This document shows, one piece after another, positions 7,895-18,432 of a DNA stretch of 64,000 nt. The position numbers and the translations under genes were made by a program. The stretch is from Pseudonocardia sp. C8 (GTDB lineage Bacteria; Actinomycetota; Actinomycetes; Mycobacteriales; Pseudonocardiaceae), in contig NZ_JACMTR010000002.1 of assembly GCF_014267175.1 (NCBI RefSeq), forward strand, positions 260,001 to 324,000, given 5' to 3'. How positions within the stretch are numbered: the first letter of the stretch is position 1; every line of letters begins with the position of its first letter. Below the pieces are notes generated by a model. That model saw only the letters and a program-made list of their open reading frames with translations. It had not been told where the DNA came from and did not search any database.

Positions 7895-10630
7895 ATGTCG
7901 ACGTGGGCCCTGCTGGGGCTGTTGGTGGTGGTGCTGGTGGCCGTCGGGATCGCAGCGTTCCTGCGGTGGGGGCGGAACCGGGACGAGAAGCCGGCGTCCG
8001 GCGACGCGCCGCCCCGCACGGTCGCGGATCTGGTCGAGCGGCGAGCCCGCGGCGAGGACGACGGCCGGCAGCGGCCGGCGCCGGACGAGGCCGGTGACGA
8101 GCGTGCCGCCGACCGCGGCGCCGAGCGAGGGACCTCGGACGACGGCGACGACCGCGCGACCGGGGAAGCGGCCGGCGCCGATCGCCCGGTCCGGGACGCC
8201 GAGTCGCCCGGCGATGGTGCCGACGACGCGTCCGGTGGTGCGGATGCCGCTCCGGAGCGTGCGGCCGCCGGCGCCGCTCCCGGCGCCGGCGCGGCCGCCG
8301 ATGCCGGTGCTGCCGGATCGGCTGATGCGTCCACGGACGCCGGCGCGCCCACCGGTGCCGACACTGCCGCCGCGGCGCGGCCCGCGCTCGGCCCGACGCA
8401 CTCGTCCGCGCCCGACATCACCCCGGTTCCGGAGGGTGAGGACGCCACGGACCGGATCCCCGAGACCGAGCCGGTCACGCCGCGGATCACCCCGCGGGTC
8501 AGCGCCGGCCCGATCGGCCCTCCGTGGTCGCGCGGGTTCAAGGACGGCAAGCCGGTCGAGCCCGTCGAGCCGCCCACCGCCCCGACCCGGCCGGTGCCCA
8601 GGCCGTCCCCGGTGGCGCGGCCCCGCCCGGACGAGCCGGCGGACGCCGAGACCGCGAGCCGTGGGCCCGACAGCTCGGCCCCCGACATCAGCACCCCGTC
8701 GACGGGCACGGAGCGGGCGCCGAGGCCGCACCCGGATCGGACGACCTCACCGTCCACCGAGGACGGTCCGGGTGACGTCGCCGGTTCGGGTGGGGAGAGC
8801 TCGAGCGCCGGCAGCGCGGACAGCCCGGCCACCGCGGCGCGCGCGGATGAGTCACGCACGGCGGGCCGCGCGGGTGACACGGCCGATGCGGGCCGCGCGG
8901 ACGGCGCGGATGCAGGTGGCTCGGGTGGCGGCGCGGGCAGCCCGGACGACGCGGGCGACGGAGGCTCGGGCACGTCCGGGGGCGGCGCGGTCGCGGCCGT
9001 GGCCGGTGGCGCGGCCCTCCTCGGTGGGGCAGCCGCGTTCCGGGCGTCGCGCGGCGACCGCGAACCGTCCGCTGCGGAGCCGGCGTCCGGCAGCACCGAG
9101 GCCCGGACGGGCACCGATACCCGGACGGCCGCCGGCACCGACGCTGCGGCAACCCCCGCGAACAGCACGGCCGCCGATGCCGGGCAGGGCACCGATGTCC
9201 GGACGGGCGGTAGCGCAGGCCGGAGCGAGGAGGACGCCCGCTCCGACGACACCGTCCTGGCCGGGCCCGACCGCGGGCCTGCTCCGGACGAGCCCGCGCA
9301 CGAGGTGGAGGTCGAGGCGATCAGCGCGAGCCACCCGCGCCGCGCGGTCACCGACTCCGCCACCGACGCCGCGGCCGACTTCGGGCGCGGCGCCGCATCG
9401 AGCGACACCCGCTCCGAGGGCACCGAGGCCGCCACCGACCGCACTGACGCCGGCACGGACGCCGACGCCGAGTCCGCCACCGGCGCCGCCGCGGCCGTGC
9501 CGCGGCCCGCCGTCCCGCCCCGCCCGGACCCCCGCTCCCCGGTCGACCCGGACCTGGTCAGGCGGGTCACGACCGTCCCCGCCGAACGACCGGCCGGCCG
9601 GGGTGCGGCCACGCCCGACACCGAGCGGGAGTTCCGCGAGGCCCGGGACCGGATCGCCGCCCAGCACGCATGGCCGGGTGGTCGCGTCCCGGAGCAGCAG
9701 GGCGCTCCCGACCCGGACCCGGCGCGGACCGGCCGGTCGGCGATGATCGGCCTGGTGCCGGGTGGGGCCGGCTCGTCCGAGGCACGGGAGAGCGCCGAGC
9801 CCGCGCCCCGGCCGGCACCCCGGGTGCTGCGTTCGGCCCGCCCGGCGGGCGGGGCCGGCACCGGATCCCGCGGCGAGGCCCCGGCCGCGGCCGGGGCGCA
9901 GACCACCACGCCGGAGACGGCACCGTCGACCGGACCGGAGGCGTCCCCGACCGTGACACCGACCTCGACCGCGACACCGACAGCCGCGACACCGGCGACC
10001 GGGACACCGACAGCCGGGGCACCGGCCGCCGCGACACCGGCGACCGCGACACCGCCCCCGCCCGGCACCGGGCGCACCGAGGACGTTGCCCTCACCGTGC
10101 CCCGCTCCGGTCCCGAACCCGAGTCGATCGTCCCCGGCACCCCGCCGCAGGACATCGAGGTGCGCGTCGTCGGCCCGGACGACCACGCGCTGGCCGGCAC
10201 GGCCGTCGACGTCCGCGACCGGGCAGGCGCACCTGCCGGCTCCGCGGTGACCGGGTCCGACGGCGTCGCCCGGGTTCCGGTGCCGGGAGCCGGCGAGTTC
10301 GTCGTCGTCGCCCGTCCGGACGGGTACCGACCCGGCGTCGCCGCCTGCACCGTCGGGAGCTCCGCCGCGCACGTCACCCTCCGGCTGCGCCGGGCGTCCG
10401 CGGTCCACGGCACCGTCCGGACCGCGGGAGGCCGCCCGGCCGCGGGAGTCGCCGTCGTCCTGGAGCAGGACGGCGAGCCGGTCGCCGAGGCCCGCTCCGG
10501 CACCGACGGCACCTACCACCTGCCCGACCTCGATGCCGGGCGGTACCGGCTGGTCGCCGGGTCCGGCACCGGTGTCGACGTCGAGGTCCCGGCGTGCGGC
10601 GACGTCGAGCAGGACGTGACCGGGGCGTGA
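7895..10630 (+). CDS. membrane-anchored low-complexity protein with C-terminal carboxypeptidase-regulatory-like domains
   Basis: The 911-residue product starts MSTWALLG, preceded by a strong Shine-Dalgarno GCAGGAGGA at 7881-7889. Residues 4-22 form one transmembrane helix followed by RWGRNRDEK. By the positive-inside rule this puts the bulk of the chain in the cytoplasm, although the C-terminal domains look extracellular, so topology is uncertain. Residues 30-750 are disordered and rich in Asp, Ala, Gly, Pro and Arg, broken by a small Ala/Gly hydrophobic patch near 365-385 (AAVAGGAALLGGAAAF). Residues about 750-905 hold two tandem beta-sandwich repeats of the carboxypeptidase-regulatory/Cna-B kind (for example DGTYHLPDLDAGRYRLVAG). 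Its stop overlaps the GTG of the hydrolase by four bases, so the two are translated together. No function recognised. Confidence 0.82.
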   Translation: MSTWALLGLLVVVLVAVGIAAFLRWGRNRDEKPASGDAPPRTVADLVERRARGEDDGRQRPAPDEAGDERAADRGAERGTSDDGDDRATGEAAGADRPVRDAESPGDGADDASGGADAAPERAAAGAAPGAGAAADAGAAGSADASTDAGAPTGADTAAAARPALGPTHSSAPDITPVPEGEDATDRIPETEPVTPRITPRVSAGPIGPPWSRGFKDGKPVEPVEPPTAPTRPVPRPSPVARPRPDEPADAETASRGPDSSAPDISTPSTGTERAPRPHPDRTTSPSTEDGPGDVAGSGGESSSAGSADSPATAARADESRTAGRAGDTADAGRADGADAGGSGGGAGSPDDAGDGGSGTSGGGAVAAVAGGAALLGGAAAFRASRGDREPSAAEPASGSTEARTGTDTRTAAGTDAAATPANSTAADAGQGTDVRTGGSAGRSEEDARSDDTVLAGPDRGPAPDEPAHEVEVEAISASHPRRAVTDSATDAAADFGRGAASSDTRSEGTEAATDRTDAGTDADAESATGAAAAVPRPAVPPRPDPRSPVDPDLVRRVTTVPAERPAGRGAATPDTEREFREARDRIAAQHAWPGGRVPEQQGAPDPDPARTGRSAMIGLVPGGAGSSEARESAEPAPRPAPRVLRSARPAGGAGTGSRGEAPAAAGAQTTTPETAPSTGPEASPTVTPTSTATPTAATPATGTPTAGAPAAATPATATPPPPGTGRTEDVALTVPRSGPEPESIVPGTPPQDIEVRVVGPDDHALAGTAVDVRDRAGAPAGSAVTGSDGVARVPVPGAGEFVVVARPDGYRPGVAACTVGSSAAHVTLRLRRASAVHGTVRTAGGRPAAGVAVVLEQDGEPVAEARSGTDGTYHLPDLDAGRYRLVAGSGTGVDVEVPACGDVEQDVTGA

Positions 10631-11490
10631 CCACCGGCCCGGACGTCGAGGGCCGGCTGCCCGGCGTCGGTGGGGTCGAGCTGTACTGGCAGGCCTGGCT
10701 GCCCGACGGCGACCCGACCGGCGTCCTGCTGATCAGCCACGGCATCGGCGAGCACTCCGGCCGCTACGGCACGGTCGTCGACGCCGTGCTGCCCGACGGG
10801 TGGGCGGTCTACGGCCTCGACCACCGGGGCCACGGCCGCTCCGGCGGGACCCGGGTCCACGTCCGGCGCTACGACGACCTGCTGCAGGACTTCGAGACCT
10901 TCCGGCGCGAGGTCGTCGCCCGCCACCCGGGGCTGCCGGTCTTCCTGCTGGGGCACAGCCTGGGCGGCCAGATCGCGCTCGCCTACGCCCTGCGCCACCA
11001 GGACCGGATCGCCGGGCTCGCGCTGTCCGCGCCCGCGCTCGCGTCCGACACGGTCCCCGCCGCCCTGGTCCCGGTGCTGTCAGCGGTGTCCCGGGTGCTG
11101 CCCCTGGCCCGCCCGGTCGGGATCGACACGTCCGCGATCAGCTCCGACCCGGCCGTCGTCGACGACTACCAGGCCGACCCGCTCGTGCACCACGGCAAGC
11201 CGACCCTGGCCCTCGGCGCCGCCGTCTACGCCCAGATGGCCACCCTGCCGCCCCGGAGCGCGGAGCTGCGGGTGCCCGTGCTGGTGCAGCACGGCACCGC
11301 CGACCGGCTCACCGATCCGGCCGGGACCCGCAAGCTCGACGAGGCCAGCGGTTCCGCCGACACCACGGTGCGCTGGTACGAGGGGCTCTGGCACGAGATC
11401 TACCACGAGCCCGGGCGGGCGGCCCCGCTCACCGACCTGCGGCAGTGGCTCGCCGAGCGCCGTGACGCCGCCCGGCGCCGCTCCGGCTGA
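10627..11490 (+). CDS. alpha/beta hydrolase, monoacylglycerol-lipase type
   Basis: The 287-residue protein has the monoglyceride lipase pattern: [12 protein letters not shown] (the HGxxEHxxRY signature, about residues 38-49), [12 protein letters not shown], nucleophile elbow GHSLGGQI near residue 112, then a late Asp in [10 protein letters not shown] and His in LWHEIYHEP. Such enzymes hydrolyse monoacylglycerols or lysophospholipids. GTG at 10627 overlaps the TGA of the preceding low-complexity protein, which argues for translational coupling and a shared job at the membrane. The frame is open farther upstream but that is the antisense shadow of a GC-rich gene. Confidence 0.88.
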   Translation: MTTGPDVEGRLPGVGGVELYWQAWLPDGDPTGVLLISHGIGEHSGRYGTVVDAVLPDGWAVYGLDHRGHGRSGGTRVHVRRYDDLLQDFETFRREVVARHPGLPVFLLGHSLGGQIALAYALRHQDRIAGLALSAPALASDTVPAALVPVLSAVSRVLPLARPVGIDTSAISSDPAVVDDYQADPLVHHGKPTLALGAAVYAQMATLPPRSAELRVPVLVQHGTADRLTDPAGTRKLDEASGSADTTVRWYEGLWHEIYHEPGRAAPLTDLRQWLAERRDAARRRSG

Positions 11491-11550
11491 GCGCCCGCGC
11501 GGGGATCTCGGCCTGCCGGACACGGCCGGTGATGGGATCGTGGGACGGCG

Positions 11551-14500
11551 ATGCGGAACGGGGTGGCGCGCACGGTGACCGAGACCGACGGGCGGACGGC
11601 GGGTGAGGCCGTCCCGGTGCGCACCCTGCTGGAGACGACCGACTGGTCGGCGACCCCGCTCGGTCCGCGCGATCGCTGGAGCCGCGAGCTCACCGACACC
11701 GTCGGGTTCCTGCTGGAGAGCACGCAACCGCTGGTCGTCGGGTGGGGGCCGGAGCTGGTGCTGCTCCACAACGACGCGTTCGCCGCGCACGCCGGGCTCC
11801 GGCGTCCCCGAGGGTTCGGCCGCCCGCTCCGCGAAAGCTGGCCGGAGGTCAGCGCCCACCTGTCCGACGAGCTGCAGGAACTGCTGTCCGGCAAGCGCAC
11901 GGACCTGTACCGGACCGAGGACCGGATCGTCCTGGACCGGCGGGGCACTCCCGAGGCGACCTGGTGGAACTACTCGGTGACACCGGTCCGCGGGCCGTCC
12001 GGCGAGGTCCTCGGCCTGGTCGCGCCGGTCACCGAGGTCACCGGGAGCGTGGTGAACGCCCGCCGGATGAGCCTGCTCGCCGCGCTGGGCGAGGTGGCCC
12101 GCGACGCGCCGTCGCTCGACGTCGCCCTCGACCGGCTCGCGACCGTCCTGGACCGGGCGGCCGAGGAGGTGGCCTGCGCGGCCGTCGTCGCCTGCGGCCC
12201 GGACGCGCGGACGCTCACCACCGTCCGGATCGACGGCGCCCCGGAACCGTGGGTGCCCACCGAGCCGGGGTCCGGCGTGGAGTTCGTGCGCGTCGACCCG
12301 GCCACCGTGGACGGCGGGGGGCCGCCGGTCACCGAGGTGGCCCGGTCCGTCCTGCACACCTCCGGTGGTGACCGCGCCGCCGTGCTCATCGGGGTGGCAC
12401 CGCTGCTGCCCCTCGACGACGCCCACCGCTCGTTCCTGCGGCTGGTCGTCGGGCACGTCGAGGCGGTCCTCGGCACCGCGCTGGCGCACGACCGCGAGCG
12501 GGACCGGCGCGACGACCTGCACTCCGCCGAGCAGACCCGCGCCGACTACTACGCCCGGCTCGGTGACCGGTTCCGCGACCCGCTGACGCTCGTCCTGGGC
12601 CCGCTGGAACGGCTGCGGACGCACTCCGACACGGGGGTCCGCACCGACGCGGCGCTCGCCCAGCGCAACGCGGAACGGATGCTCAAGCTCGTCGACGGCC
12701 TGCTCGACGTCTCGGCGCTGCAGTCGGGCAAGCAGGAAGGCTGGTTCGCCCCGACCGAGCTGGGCACCACCACCGCGGAGATCGTCGCGGCGTTCGCGCC
12801 CGTCCTGGACCGTGCCGGGCTCACCCTGGAGGTCGACTGCCCGCCCGCAGGGCGGCCGGTCTGGGTCGACCGGGACGCCTGGGAGAAGATCGTCCTCAAC
12901 CTGCTCAGCAACGCCGTCAAGTACACGATGGACGGTGGGGTGACGGTCCAGCTCCGCGAGGACGGCGAGCAGGTCGTGCTGCGGGTGTCCGACACCGGGG
13001 TCGGGATCGGCGAGGACGAGATCGGCCTGGTCTTCGAGCGCTTCTCCCGCCAGGGCCACCGGCGCGGGCGGAGCGCGGAGGGCAGCGGGCTCGGCCTGCC
13101 CCTGATCCGCCAGCTCGTCCGGATGCACGGCGGGAGCATCGACGTCGCGAGCACCCTCGACGAGGGGAGCACGTTCACCGTGCGGCTCCCGCTCGGCTTC
13201 GCCCACCTCCCCCCGGACCGGCTCGTGCGCGCACGGGTCGGGGCCCGCACCACGCCGCAGCTCGCCGGCCCCTACGTCGCCGAGGCGCTGCGCTGGCTGC
13301 CCGACCCGCCGGACGGGTCCGCCGCAGCCCGGCAGGCCCCGGCGAGCCGCGGACGCTCGGTGGACGGCTCGGTCGTCGACGGCCTGAACGTCGTGCCCTC
13401 CGAGCGGCTGCTCGTCGTCGACGACGACCGCGAGATGCGCGGCTACCTGAGCGACCTGCTCAGCGAGGAGTGGACCGTGCGGGTGGTCGCCGACGGCGCC
13501 GCCGCCCTGGAGGCCGCCCGCACCGACCCGCCCGACCTGGTCGTCGCCGACGCCGCGCTGCCCGCCGGGCCCGACGCGGGTGACGACGCGTCCCCGCGCG
13601 GTGGCATCGAGCTGCTCCGGGCGCTGCGGTCGGACCCCCGCACGGTCGGGGTGCCGGTGGTGCTGCTGTCGTCGCGCGCCGGGGAGGAAGCGGCCGTCGA
13701 GGGGTTCGCCGCCGGCGCCGACGACTACCTGGTCCGCCCGTTCTCGTCCCGGGAACTGCTCGCCCGGGTCGCGAACCACCTGCAGCTGGGCCGGGTCCGG
13801 CGGGCCGCCGAGCTGCAGTTCCGGGCCATGGCGGACTCCACCCCGGCGCTGATCTGGGTGGACGACCCCGGTGGGCACCGGCTGTTCGTCAACCGCGGCT
13901 GGCTGGACTTCACCGGCGCCGAGGACCCGTCGCGCGAGCTCGGGCACGACTGGCGCCGCCGCATCCACCCCGACGACCGGGAGCGCTACCGCACGGTGAC
14001 GTCCGCGGCGGCCCGCGCGCACGCCCCGTTCGAGGTCGAGTACCGGCTCCTCGACCGGTCCGGGCACTACCGCTGGGTGCTCGACCGCGGCGCCCCCGTG
14101 CGGGACGGCGAGCGCTCGGCCGGATACGTCGGCGGCTGCCTCGACATCGACGTCCAGCACCGGGAGCGGCGGCGGCACCGCATCTACTCCGAGGTCGCCG
14201 AGTCACTGGAACGGGAGATCACCCGGACCGGGCGGACCGACCAGCTCGTCCGGGCGATCGTCGACGACCGGCTGGCCGACGTCGCGCTCGTGCACGACGC
14301 CGATCCCGAGGAGAACGCCGGCACGCTCGCGGTGGCCGCTGCCCGGTCCGCGCTCGAGCCGTCGCTGTGGCGGCTCGTCCCGCTCGTCCCGGTCGGTGAC
14401 GGGTCCGACCGTCCCGAGATCGTCGACGAGCAGCGGCTCGAGGAGATGCTCGCCCGGCTCCCCGCGGCGCAGCGCCGCGCCTGGGAACGGCTGCGGATCC

Positions 14501-17184
14501 GCTCGGCGATGATCGTCCCGCTGCCGGCCCGCGGCCGGACCAGCGCCGTGCTGACCGCCGTCCGGAGCGAGCCGGGCGAGCCCTACACCGACGACGACCT
14601 CGACATGCTGTCCGAGGTCGGCCGCCGGGCCGGGCTCGCCGTCGACAACGCGCGGCTGCTGGAGCAGGAACGTTCCTCCGCGCAGCGGCTCGGCCTGCTG
14701 CACCGGGCGACCGCGAAGATGTCGGCGGCGGCCACCGCCGGCGAGGTCGCGGCCATCGCCGCCGACCACATCGTCGACCTGCTCGATGCCGACTTCGCCG
14801 GCCTGTGGGAGGTCCGCGGGGCGTGGCTGGAGGCACTCACCGGGCACGGCTGGGACCGGGAGCTGTGGCAGCGCGCCGGCCGGATCGCGGTGGACGCGCC
14901 GATGGTGTTCGCCGACGTGCTCGCCGACCGGGAGCCGCGCTGGTTCACCGCGGCGCGGGAGTGGGCCGCCCGGTACCCGGCGCAGATCGGGGTCGCCCCG
15001 GAGCACGCGCAGGCCGCCGGCTACCTCCCGCTGGTCGCCGGCGGCCGGACGCTGGGCGTGCTCTCGGTGTCGATGCTCGCCGAGCGGAAGCTGTCCGAGG
15101 CGGACAAGGAGGCGGCGGCCGCGGTCGCCGAGCTGGCGGCACAGGCACTGGACCGGGCGTCCATGCTGGACGCCGAGACCGAGGCGCGGCGGCTCGCCGA
15201 GCGGCTCGGGGCGGTCGCCACCGGGCTCGCCAGGGCGACCGACCTGGAATCGGTGGCCGAGGTCGTCGTCGAGCACGGCCGCAGCTCGATCGGGGCGGAG
15301 GCGGTGGCCGTCCTGGTCGTCGACGACCACGGCGGGCTCTCGCTGCTCGACGAGGCAGGCTGGCCGGAGGACGGCCCACCCATGCGCACCCCCAGCCGGA
15401 ACCACCCGCTGCGGCTCGCGGTGACCAGCGGCGAACCGGTCTGGAACGCGCACGACCTCTCGGCGGCGCGCCGCTACCCGGTGCACACCGCGGTGCCGCT
15501 GATGGTCGCCGCCCGGCCGATCGGCGTGATCGGGTTCCGGTTCCCCCGCGAGCCGTCGTTCAGCCCGGAGCAGCAGAGCTTCGTGCGGACCCTGGCCAAC
15601 CAGTGCGCGCAGGCGATCGTGCGCGCGCAGCTGCACCAGGCCGAGCACGAGGTCGCGGTGACGCTGCAGCGCAGCCTGCTGCCGCAGAAGCTGCCGGACA
15701 TCGACCGGCTGTCGCTGGCCACCCGGTACCGGCCCGGGACCCAGGGCACGGAGGCCGGCGGCGACTGGTTCGACGTCCTGGAGCTCGACGACGGCGTGGT
15801 CGCGCTGGTCGTCGGGGACGTCGTCGGGCGCGGCCCGGCCGCCGCGGCGGTGATGGGGCAGCTGCGCAGCGCCGTGGCCGCGAACCTGGTCAACGGCCAG
15901 TCCCCGGCCCGGGCGCTGGAACAGCTCGACCAGTACGCGCTGCGGGTCCGCGGGGCGACGGCGAGCACGGTCGCGATCGCGACCATCGACATCGGCACCG
16001 GGGAGCTGTGCTACTCCAGCGCCGGGCACCCGCCGCCGCTGGTGGCCGGTGCCGGCGGGGTGCGCACCCTCTCCGACGGGCGCGGGGTGCCGCTGGGCAT
16101 CTCCGGCCGGCCGCCGTTCGCCGAGGCCACCGAGCGGATGGAACCGGGGGAGACCATCCTGCTGTGCTCGGACGGCCTGTTCGAGCGCCGCGACGAGGTG
16201 ATCGACGACGGTCTGGCCCGGCTCGCCGATGCGTTCGGCGACCTCGCCGGGTCCCAGCCCCGGGACATGGCCGACACGCTGCTCAACCGCATGTCGGAGG
16301 GCGTGTCGGTGCCCGACGACACGGTCGTCGTCGTGGCCCGGCTGATGCCGCCGCCGCTGCGGGTCGGCATCGACCCCGACCCGACCCGGCTGGCGCCGCT
16401 GCGCCGGGCCGTCGCCGGCTGGGCGAGCACCTGCGGGATGGGCCCGGACGCGGTCAGCGACCTGCAGCTGACCGTCGGCGAGGCGGTCACCAACTCGATC
16501 GAGCACGCCTACGGCAGCGCGGCCGAGCGACCCGGCATCGACGTGGAGCTCGCGGTCGTCGCCGACGGCTCGGTCGCGGCCCGGGTGACCGACTACGGCC
16601 GCTGGCGGCCCCCGCCCGCCGACCCGGGCTACCGCGGGCGCGGGCTCGCGCTGATCCGGGAGCTGGCCGAGGACGTGCAGATCGCGCCCTCGGACTCGGG
16701 GACCACGGTGCGGTTCCGGCTGCCGGCCACCCCGGTCGACGTGGGCGCTCCCGGCGCCGGGCCGCCCGTGGAGTTCGTCGCCGGGGAGCCCGGCCCCGAC
16801 CGGGAACCCGCCGGGGCCCCGTCCGGTCCGCGGCCGGCGCCGTCGGGGGACGGTGACGCGCGGCCGGCCGCGACCCGGCTGCGGGCCGCCCCGGACGCGC
16901 ACGGGGTGCGGCTCACGATCGTCGGGGACCTGGACCTCGAGGGCGTCGCGTCGGTCCGCGGGCCGCTCATGGAGCACCTCGCCCGCGGCCTGCCGGTCAC
17001 GCTGAACCTGGCGTCGGACGCGTTCGTCAGCAGCGCCGGGATCGCGCTGCTGTCCGAGGCGGCCCGCCGGATGCGGGCCGAGGGCGTCCCGCTGACCCTC
17101 GTCGCCCCGAGCGGGAGCCAGGCCCGGCGCTCGCTCGTGCTGGCCGGGCTGGACACCGTGATCGGGATGTCCGACGAGGGCTGA
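11551..17184 (+). CDS. giant hybrid sensor: degenerate histidine kinase, receiver, PAS, GAF, SpoIIE phosphatase, RsbW-like ATPase, STAS
   Basis: One 1877-residue chain carries a whole partner-switching cascade. An N-terminal PAS/GAF-like region (1-320) leads to a HisKA-like region whose phospho-acceptor position is Asp339 (GDRFRDPLT where SHELRTPLT is usual). The HATPase (about 440-550) keeps its N box [10 protein letters not shown] and glycine boxes. A receiver (620-745) has acidic DDD 624-626 and phospho-acceptor Asp667 but Arg729 replaces the conserved Lys. A PAS domain (about 752-870), three GAF-like regions (about 880-1365) and a SpoIIE PP2C domain follow (1371-1600, with GGDWFD 1403-1408, Asp1423 and Asp1589-1590). 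An RsbW-type ATPase (1605-1725, [10 protein letters not shown]) and a STAS domain (1775-1877, Ser1828 at the phospho-site) end the chain. Output is probably control of a general-stress sigma factor. It appears to be a lone gene. Confidence 0.93.
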   Translation: MRNGVARTVTETDGRTAGEAVPVRTLLETTDWSATPLGPRDRWSRELTDTVGFLLESTQPLVVGWGPELVLLHNDAFAAHAGLRRPRGFGRPLRESWPEVSAHLSDELQELLSGKRTDLYRTEDRIVLDRRGTPEATWWNYSVTPVRGPSGEVLGLVAPVTEVTGSVVNARRMSLLAALGEVARDAPSLDVALDRLATVLDRAAEEVACAAVVACGPDARTLTTVRIDGAPEPWVPTEPGSGVEFVRVDPATVDGGGPPVTEVARSVLHTSGGDRAAVLIGVAPLLPLDDAHRSFLRLVVGHVEAVLGTALAHDRERDRRDDLHSAEQTRADYYARLGDRFRDPLTLVLGPLERLRTHSDTGVRTDAALAQRNAERMLKLVDGLLDVSALQSGKQEGWFAPTELGTTTAEIVAAFAPVLDRAGLTLEVDCPPAGRPVWVDRDAWEKIVLNLLSNAVKYTMDGGVTVQLREDGEQVVLRVSDTGVGIGEDEIGLVFERFSRQGHRRGRSAEGSGLGLPLIRQLVRMHGGSIDVASTLDEGSTFTVRLPLGFAHLPPDRLVRARVGARTTPQLAGPYVAEALRWLPDPPDGSAAARQAPASRGRSVDGSVVDGLNVVPSERLLVVDDDREMRGYLSDLLSEEWTVRVVADGAAALEAARTDPPDLVVADAALPAGPDAGDDASPRGGIELLRALRSDPRTVGVPVVLLSSRAGEEAAVEGFAAGADDYLVRPFSSRELLARVANHLQLGRVRRAAELQFRAMADSTPALIWVDDPGGHRLFVNRGWLDFTGAEDPSRELGHDWRRRIHPDDRERYRTVTSAAARAHAPFEVEYRLLDRSGHYRWVLDRGAPVRDGERSAGYVGGCLDIDVQHRERRRHRIYSEVAESLEREITRTGRTDQLVRAIVDDRLADVALVHDADPEENAGTLAVAAARSALEPSLWRLVPLVPVGDGSDRPEIVDEQRLEEMLARLPAAQRRAWERLRIRSAMIVPLPARGRTSAVLTAVRSEPGEPYTDDDLDMLSEVGRRAGLAVDNARLLEQERSSAQRLGLLHRATAKMSAAATAGEVAAIAADHIVDLLDADFAGLWEVRGAWLEALTGHGWDRELWQRAGRIAVDAPMVFADVLADREPRWFTAAREWAARYPAQIGVAPEHAQAAGYLPLVAGGRTLGVLSVSMLAERKLSEADKEAAAAVAELAAQALDRASMLDAETEARRLAERLGAVATGLARATDLESVAEVVVEHGRSSIGAEAVAVLVVDDHGGLSLLDEAGWPEDGPPMRTPSRNHPLRLAVTSGEPVWNAHDLSAARRYPVHTAVPLMVAARPIGVIGFRFPREPSFSPEQQSFVRTLANQCAQAIVRAQLHQAEHEVAVTLQRSLLPQKLPDIDRLSLATRYRPGTQGTEAGGDWFDVLELDDGVVALVVGDVVGRGPAAAAVMGQLRSAVAANLVNGQSPARALEQLDQYALRVRGATASTVAIATIDIGTGELCYSSAGHPPPLVAGAGGVRTLSDGRGVPLGISGRPPFAEATERMEPGETILLCSDGLFERRDEVIDDGLARLADAFGDLAGSQPRDMADTLLNRMSEGVSVPDDTVVVVARLMPPPLRVGIDPDPTRLAPLRRAVAGWASTCGMGPDAVSDLQLTVGEAVTNSIEHAYGSAAERPGIDVELAVVADGSVAARVTDYGRWRPPPADPGYRGRGLALIRELAEDVQIAPSDSGTTVRFRLPATPVDVGAPGAGPPVEFVAGEPGPDREPAGAPSGPRPAPSGDGDARPAATRLRAAPDAHGVRLTIVGDLDLEGVASVRGPLMEHLARGLPVTLNLASDAFVSSAGIALLSEAARRMRAEGVPLTLVAPSGSQARRSLVLAGLDTVIGMSDEG

Positions 17185-17299
17185 ACGTCCGGTGCCGGCC
17201 ACGCCGGTCCGAGCCAGGTTGTCCGGACACGGCCGGCCCGCTCCCGGGGGCCGGACGCGGAGTTGAACCGCTGTGTCGCCCTGTGGTGGCATCGTCGGC

Positions 17300-17380
17300 A
17301 TGAGTCAGGCGGCGGCCCTCGGACCCCTCTGGGGCACCCGTCGCGCCGACCACTTCGACCAGGGCTGTCGCGCGAGCTGA
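17300..17380 (+). CDS. putative Cys-containing leader peptide (26 aa)
   Basis: A short frame ATG 17300 to TGA 17380 reads MSQAAALGPLWGTRR then ADHFDQGCRAS. It stops 42 bases before the cysteine dioxygenase start. Its only cysteine is the fourth residue from the end, with RR and D-H residues before it. Actinomycetes are known to place short Cys-ending leader peptides ahead of sulfur genes, where ribosome behaviour at Cys codons senses cysteine supply. No strong Shine-Dalgarno is visible, and an in-frame GTG at 17273 could extend it. The call rests on position and Cys placement, so it may be chance. Confidence 0.35.
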   Translation: MSQAAALGPLWGTRRADHFDQGCRAS

Positions 17381-17422
17381 GGAAACCGGCCCCGCTCACC
17401 CGACCGTCCCTGGAGTACCACC

Positions 17423-17986
17423 GTGTCCGCGCCCGCCCATGCGTCCCGTCCTGCCCGCTCGCGCCCTGCCCCGGTCCACGCCCGGCCGGTGGCCGCCCCC
17501 ACCCCGTACGACCTCGACGACCTGCAGGAGCTGACCCGCGAGATCGCGGCCGAGGTCCGCGCCGGCCGGCACGAGATCGTCGTCGACCCGGTACGCCGCT
17601 GGCACCGGCTGCTGCTCAGCGACGGCCTCGTCGACGTCTGGCTGATCAGCTGGGCCACCGGGCAGATCGCCGAACTGCACGACCACGCCGGCTCGATCGG
17701 GGCGCTGACCGTCGTGTCCGGGACGCTGACCGAGCGCCGCTGGAGCGGGCCGACCGGCCTGCGGACCCGCACCCTGCGGCACGGCCGCGGCGCCGGGTTC
17801 CCGCTCGGGCACGTGCACGACGTCGCGAACACCGCGGAGGACGCCGCGGTCAGCGTGCACGCCTACTCGCCGCCGCTGTCGGCGATGTCGTACTACGACG
17901 TGGAGGAGGCGCCGGGGACGGCCGGGCACCGGCGGCTGCGCCGCACCCGCACCGAGCTCGTCGCACCCGGGCAGGGGGCGGGATGA
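17423..17986 (+). CDS. cysteine dioxygenase-family protein
   Basis: The enzyme oxidises cysteine to cysteine sulfinate with Fe(II) and O2. The 187-residue cupin carries HDH with His86 and His88 in ELHDHAGSIGALTVVSGTL and a third iron-ligand candidate in GHVHDVAN (His130 or His132), with a HAYSPPLSAMSYYD end typical of bacterial CDO. GTG at 17423 sits 7 bases after CTGGAG. Its stop overlaps the rhodanese ATG (ATGA), so the pair is a coupled operon for cysteine sulfur catabolism. The short leader frame upstream may regulate it. Confidence 0.92.
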   Translation: MSAPAHASRPARSRPAPVHARPVAAPTPYDLDDLQELTREIAAEVRAGRHEIVVDPVRRWHRLLLSDGLVDVWLISWATGQIAELHDHAGSIGALTVVSGTLTERRWSGPTGLRTRTLRHGRGAGFPLGHVHDVANTAEDAAVSVHAYSPPLSAMSYYDVEEAPGTAGHRRLRRTRTELVAPGQGAG

Positions 17987-18432
17987 GCGTCACCGACCCG
18001 GGTCGGGCGAGTGTCGCCGACCTGCTCGTCGCCGCGCGTGCCCGGCTGGACCGGCCGGGTCCGCACCGGGCCGCGGCGCTGGTCGCCGCCGGCGCGCACC
18101 TGGTGGACACCCGACCGGGCTGGCAGCGGGTCGAGGAGGGCGCGATCCCCGGAGCCCTGGTGATCGAGCGCAACCACCTGGAGTGGCGGCTCGACCCCGC
18201 CTCGGACGCCCGCATCCCGCAGGCGACCGACCACGACGCCACCTGGGTGCTGTTCTGCTCCGAGGGCTACAGCTCCAGCCTGGCCGCGGCGTCCCTGCAG
18301 GATCTCGGCCTGCACCGGGCCACCGACCTCGACGGCGGGTTCCGGGCGTGGGCGGCGGCCGGACTGCCGACCGAGCCCGGTCAGGACGGCCCGTCGGCGG
18401 CGACCAGGCCGCCGTGCCGGGTGTCGAGGTAG
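17983..18432 (+). CDS. rhodanese-like sulfurtransferase
   Basis: This single-domain rhodanese has 149 residues. The CH2A-like motif LVDTRPGWQRVEEGAIPGA and the active-site loop LFCSEGYSSS place the sulfur-carrying cysteine at residue 92, followed by DLDGGFRAWAAAGLP, the usual closing helix. It would accept a sulfane sulfur, fitting its coupling by ATGA overlap to cysteine dioxygenase, a pairing common in actinomycetes. Its last 52 bases overlap the 3' end of the convergent TetR gene. Confidence 0.92.
   Translation: MSVTDPGRASVADLLVAARARLDRPGPHRAAALVAAGAHLVDTRPGWQRVEEGAIPGALVIERNHLEWRLDPASDARIPQATDHDATWVLFCSEGYSSSLAAASLQDLGLHRATDLDGGFRAWAAAGLPTEPGQDGPSAATRPPCRVSR

Noticed and set aside
7654..10512. 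Long minus-strand frame continuing from malQ through the next gene
   Set aside because: Open only because stops are rare at this GC content; the translated region is low complexity and MalQ begins at 7653 by family.
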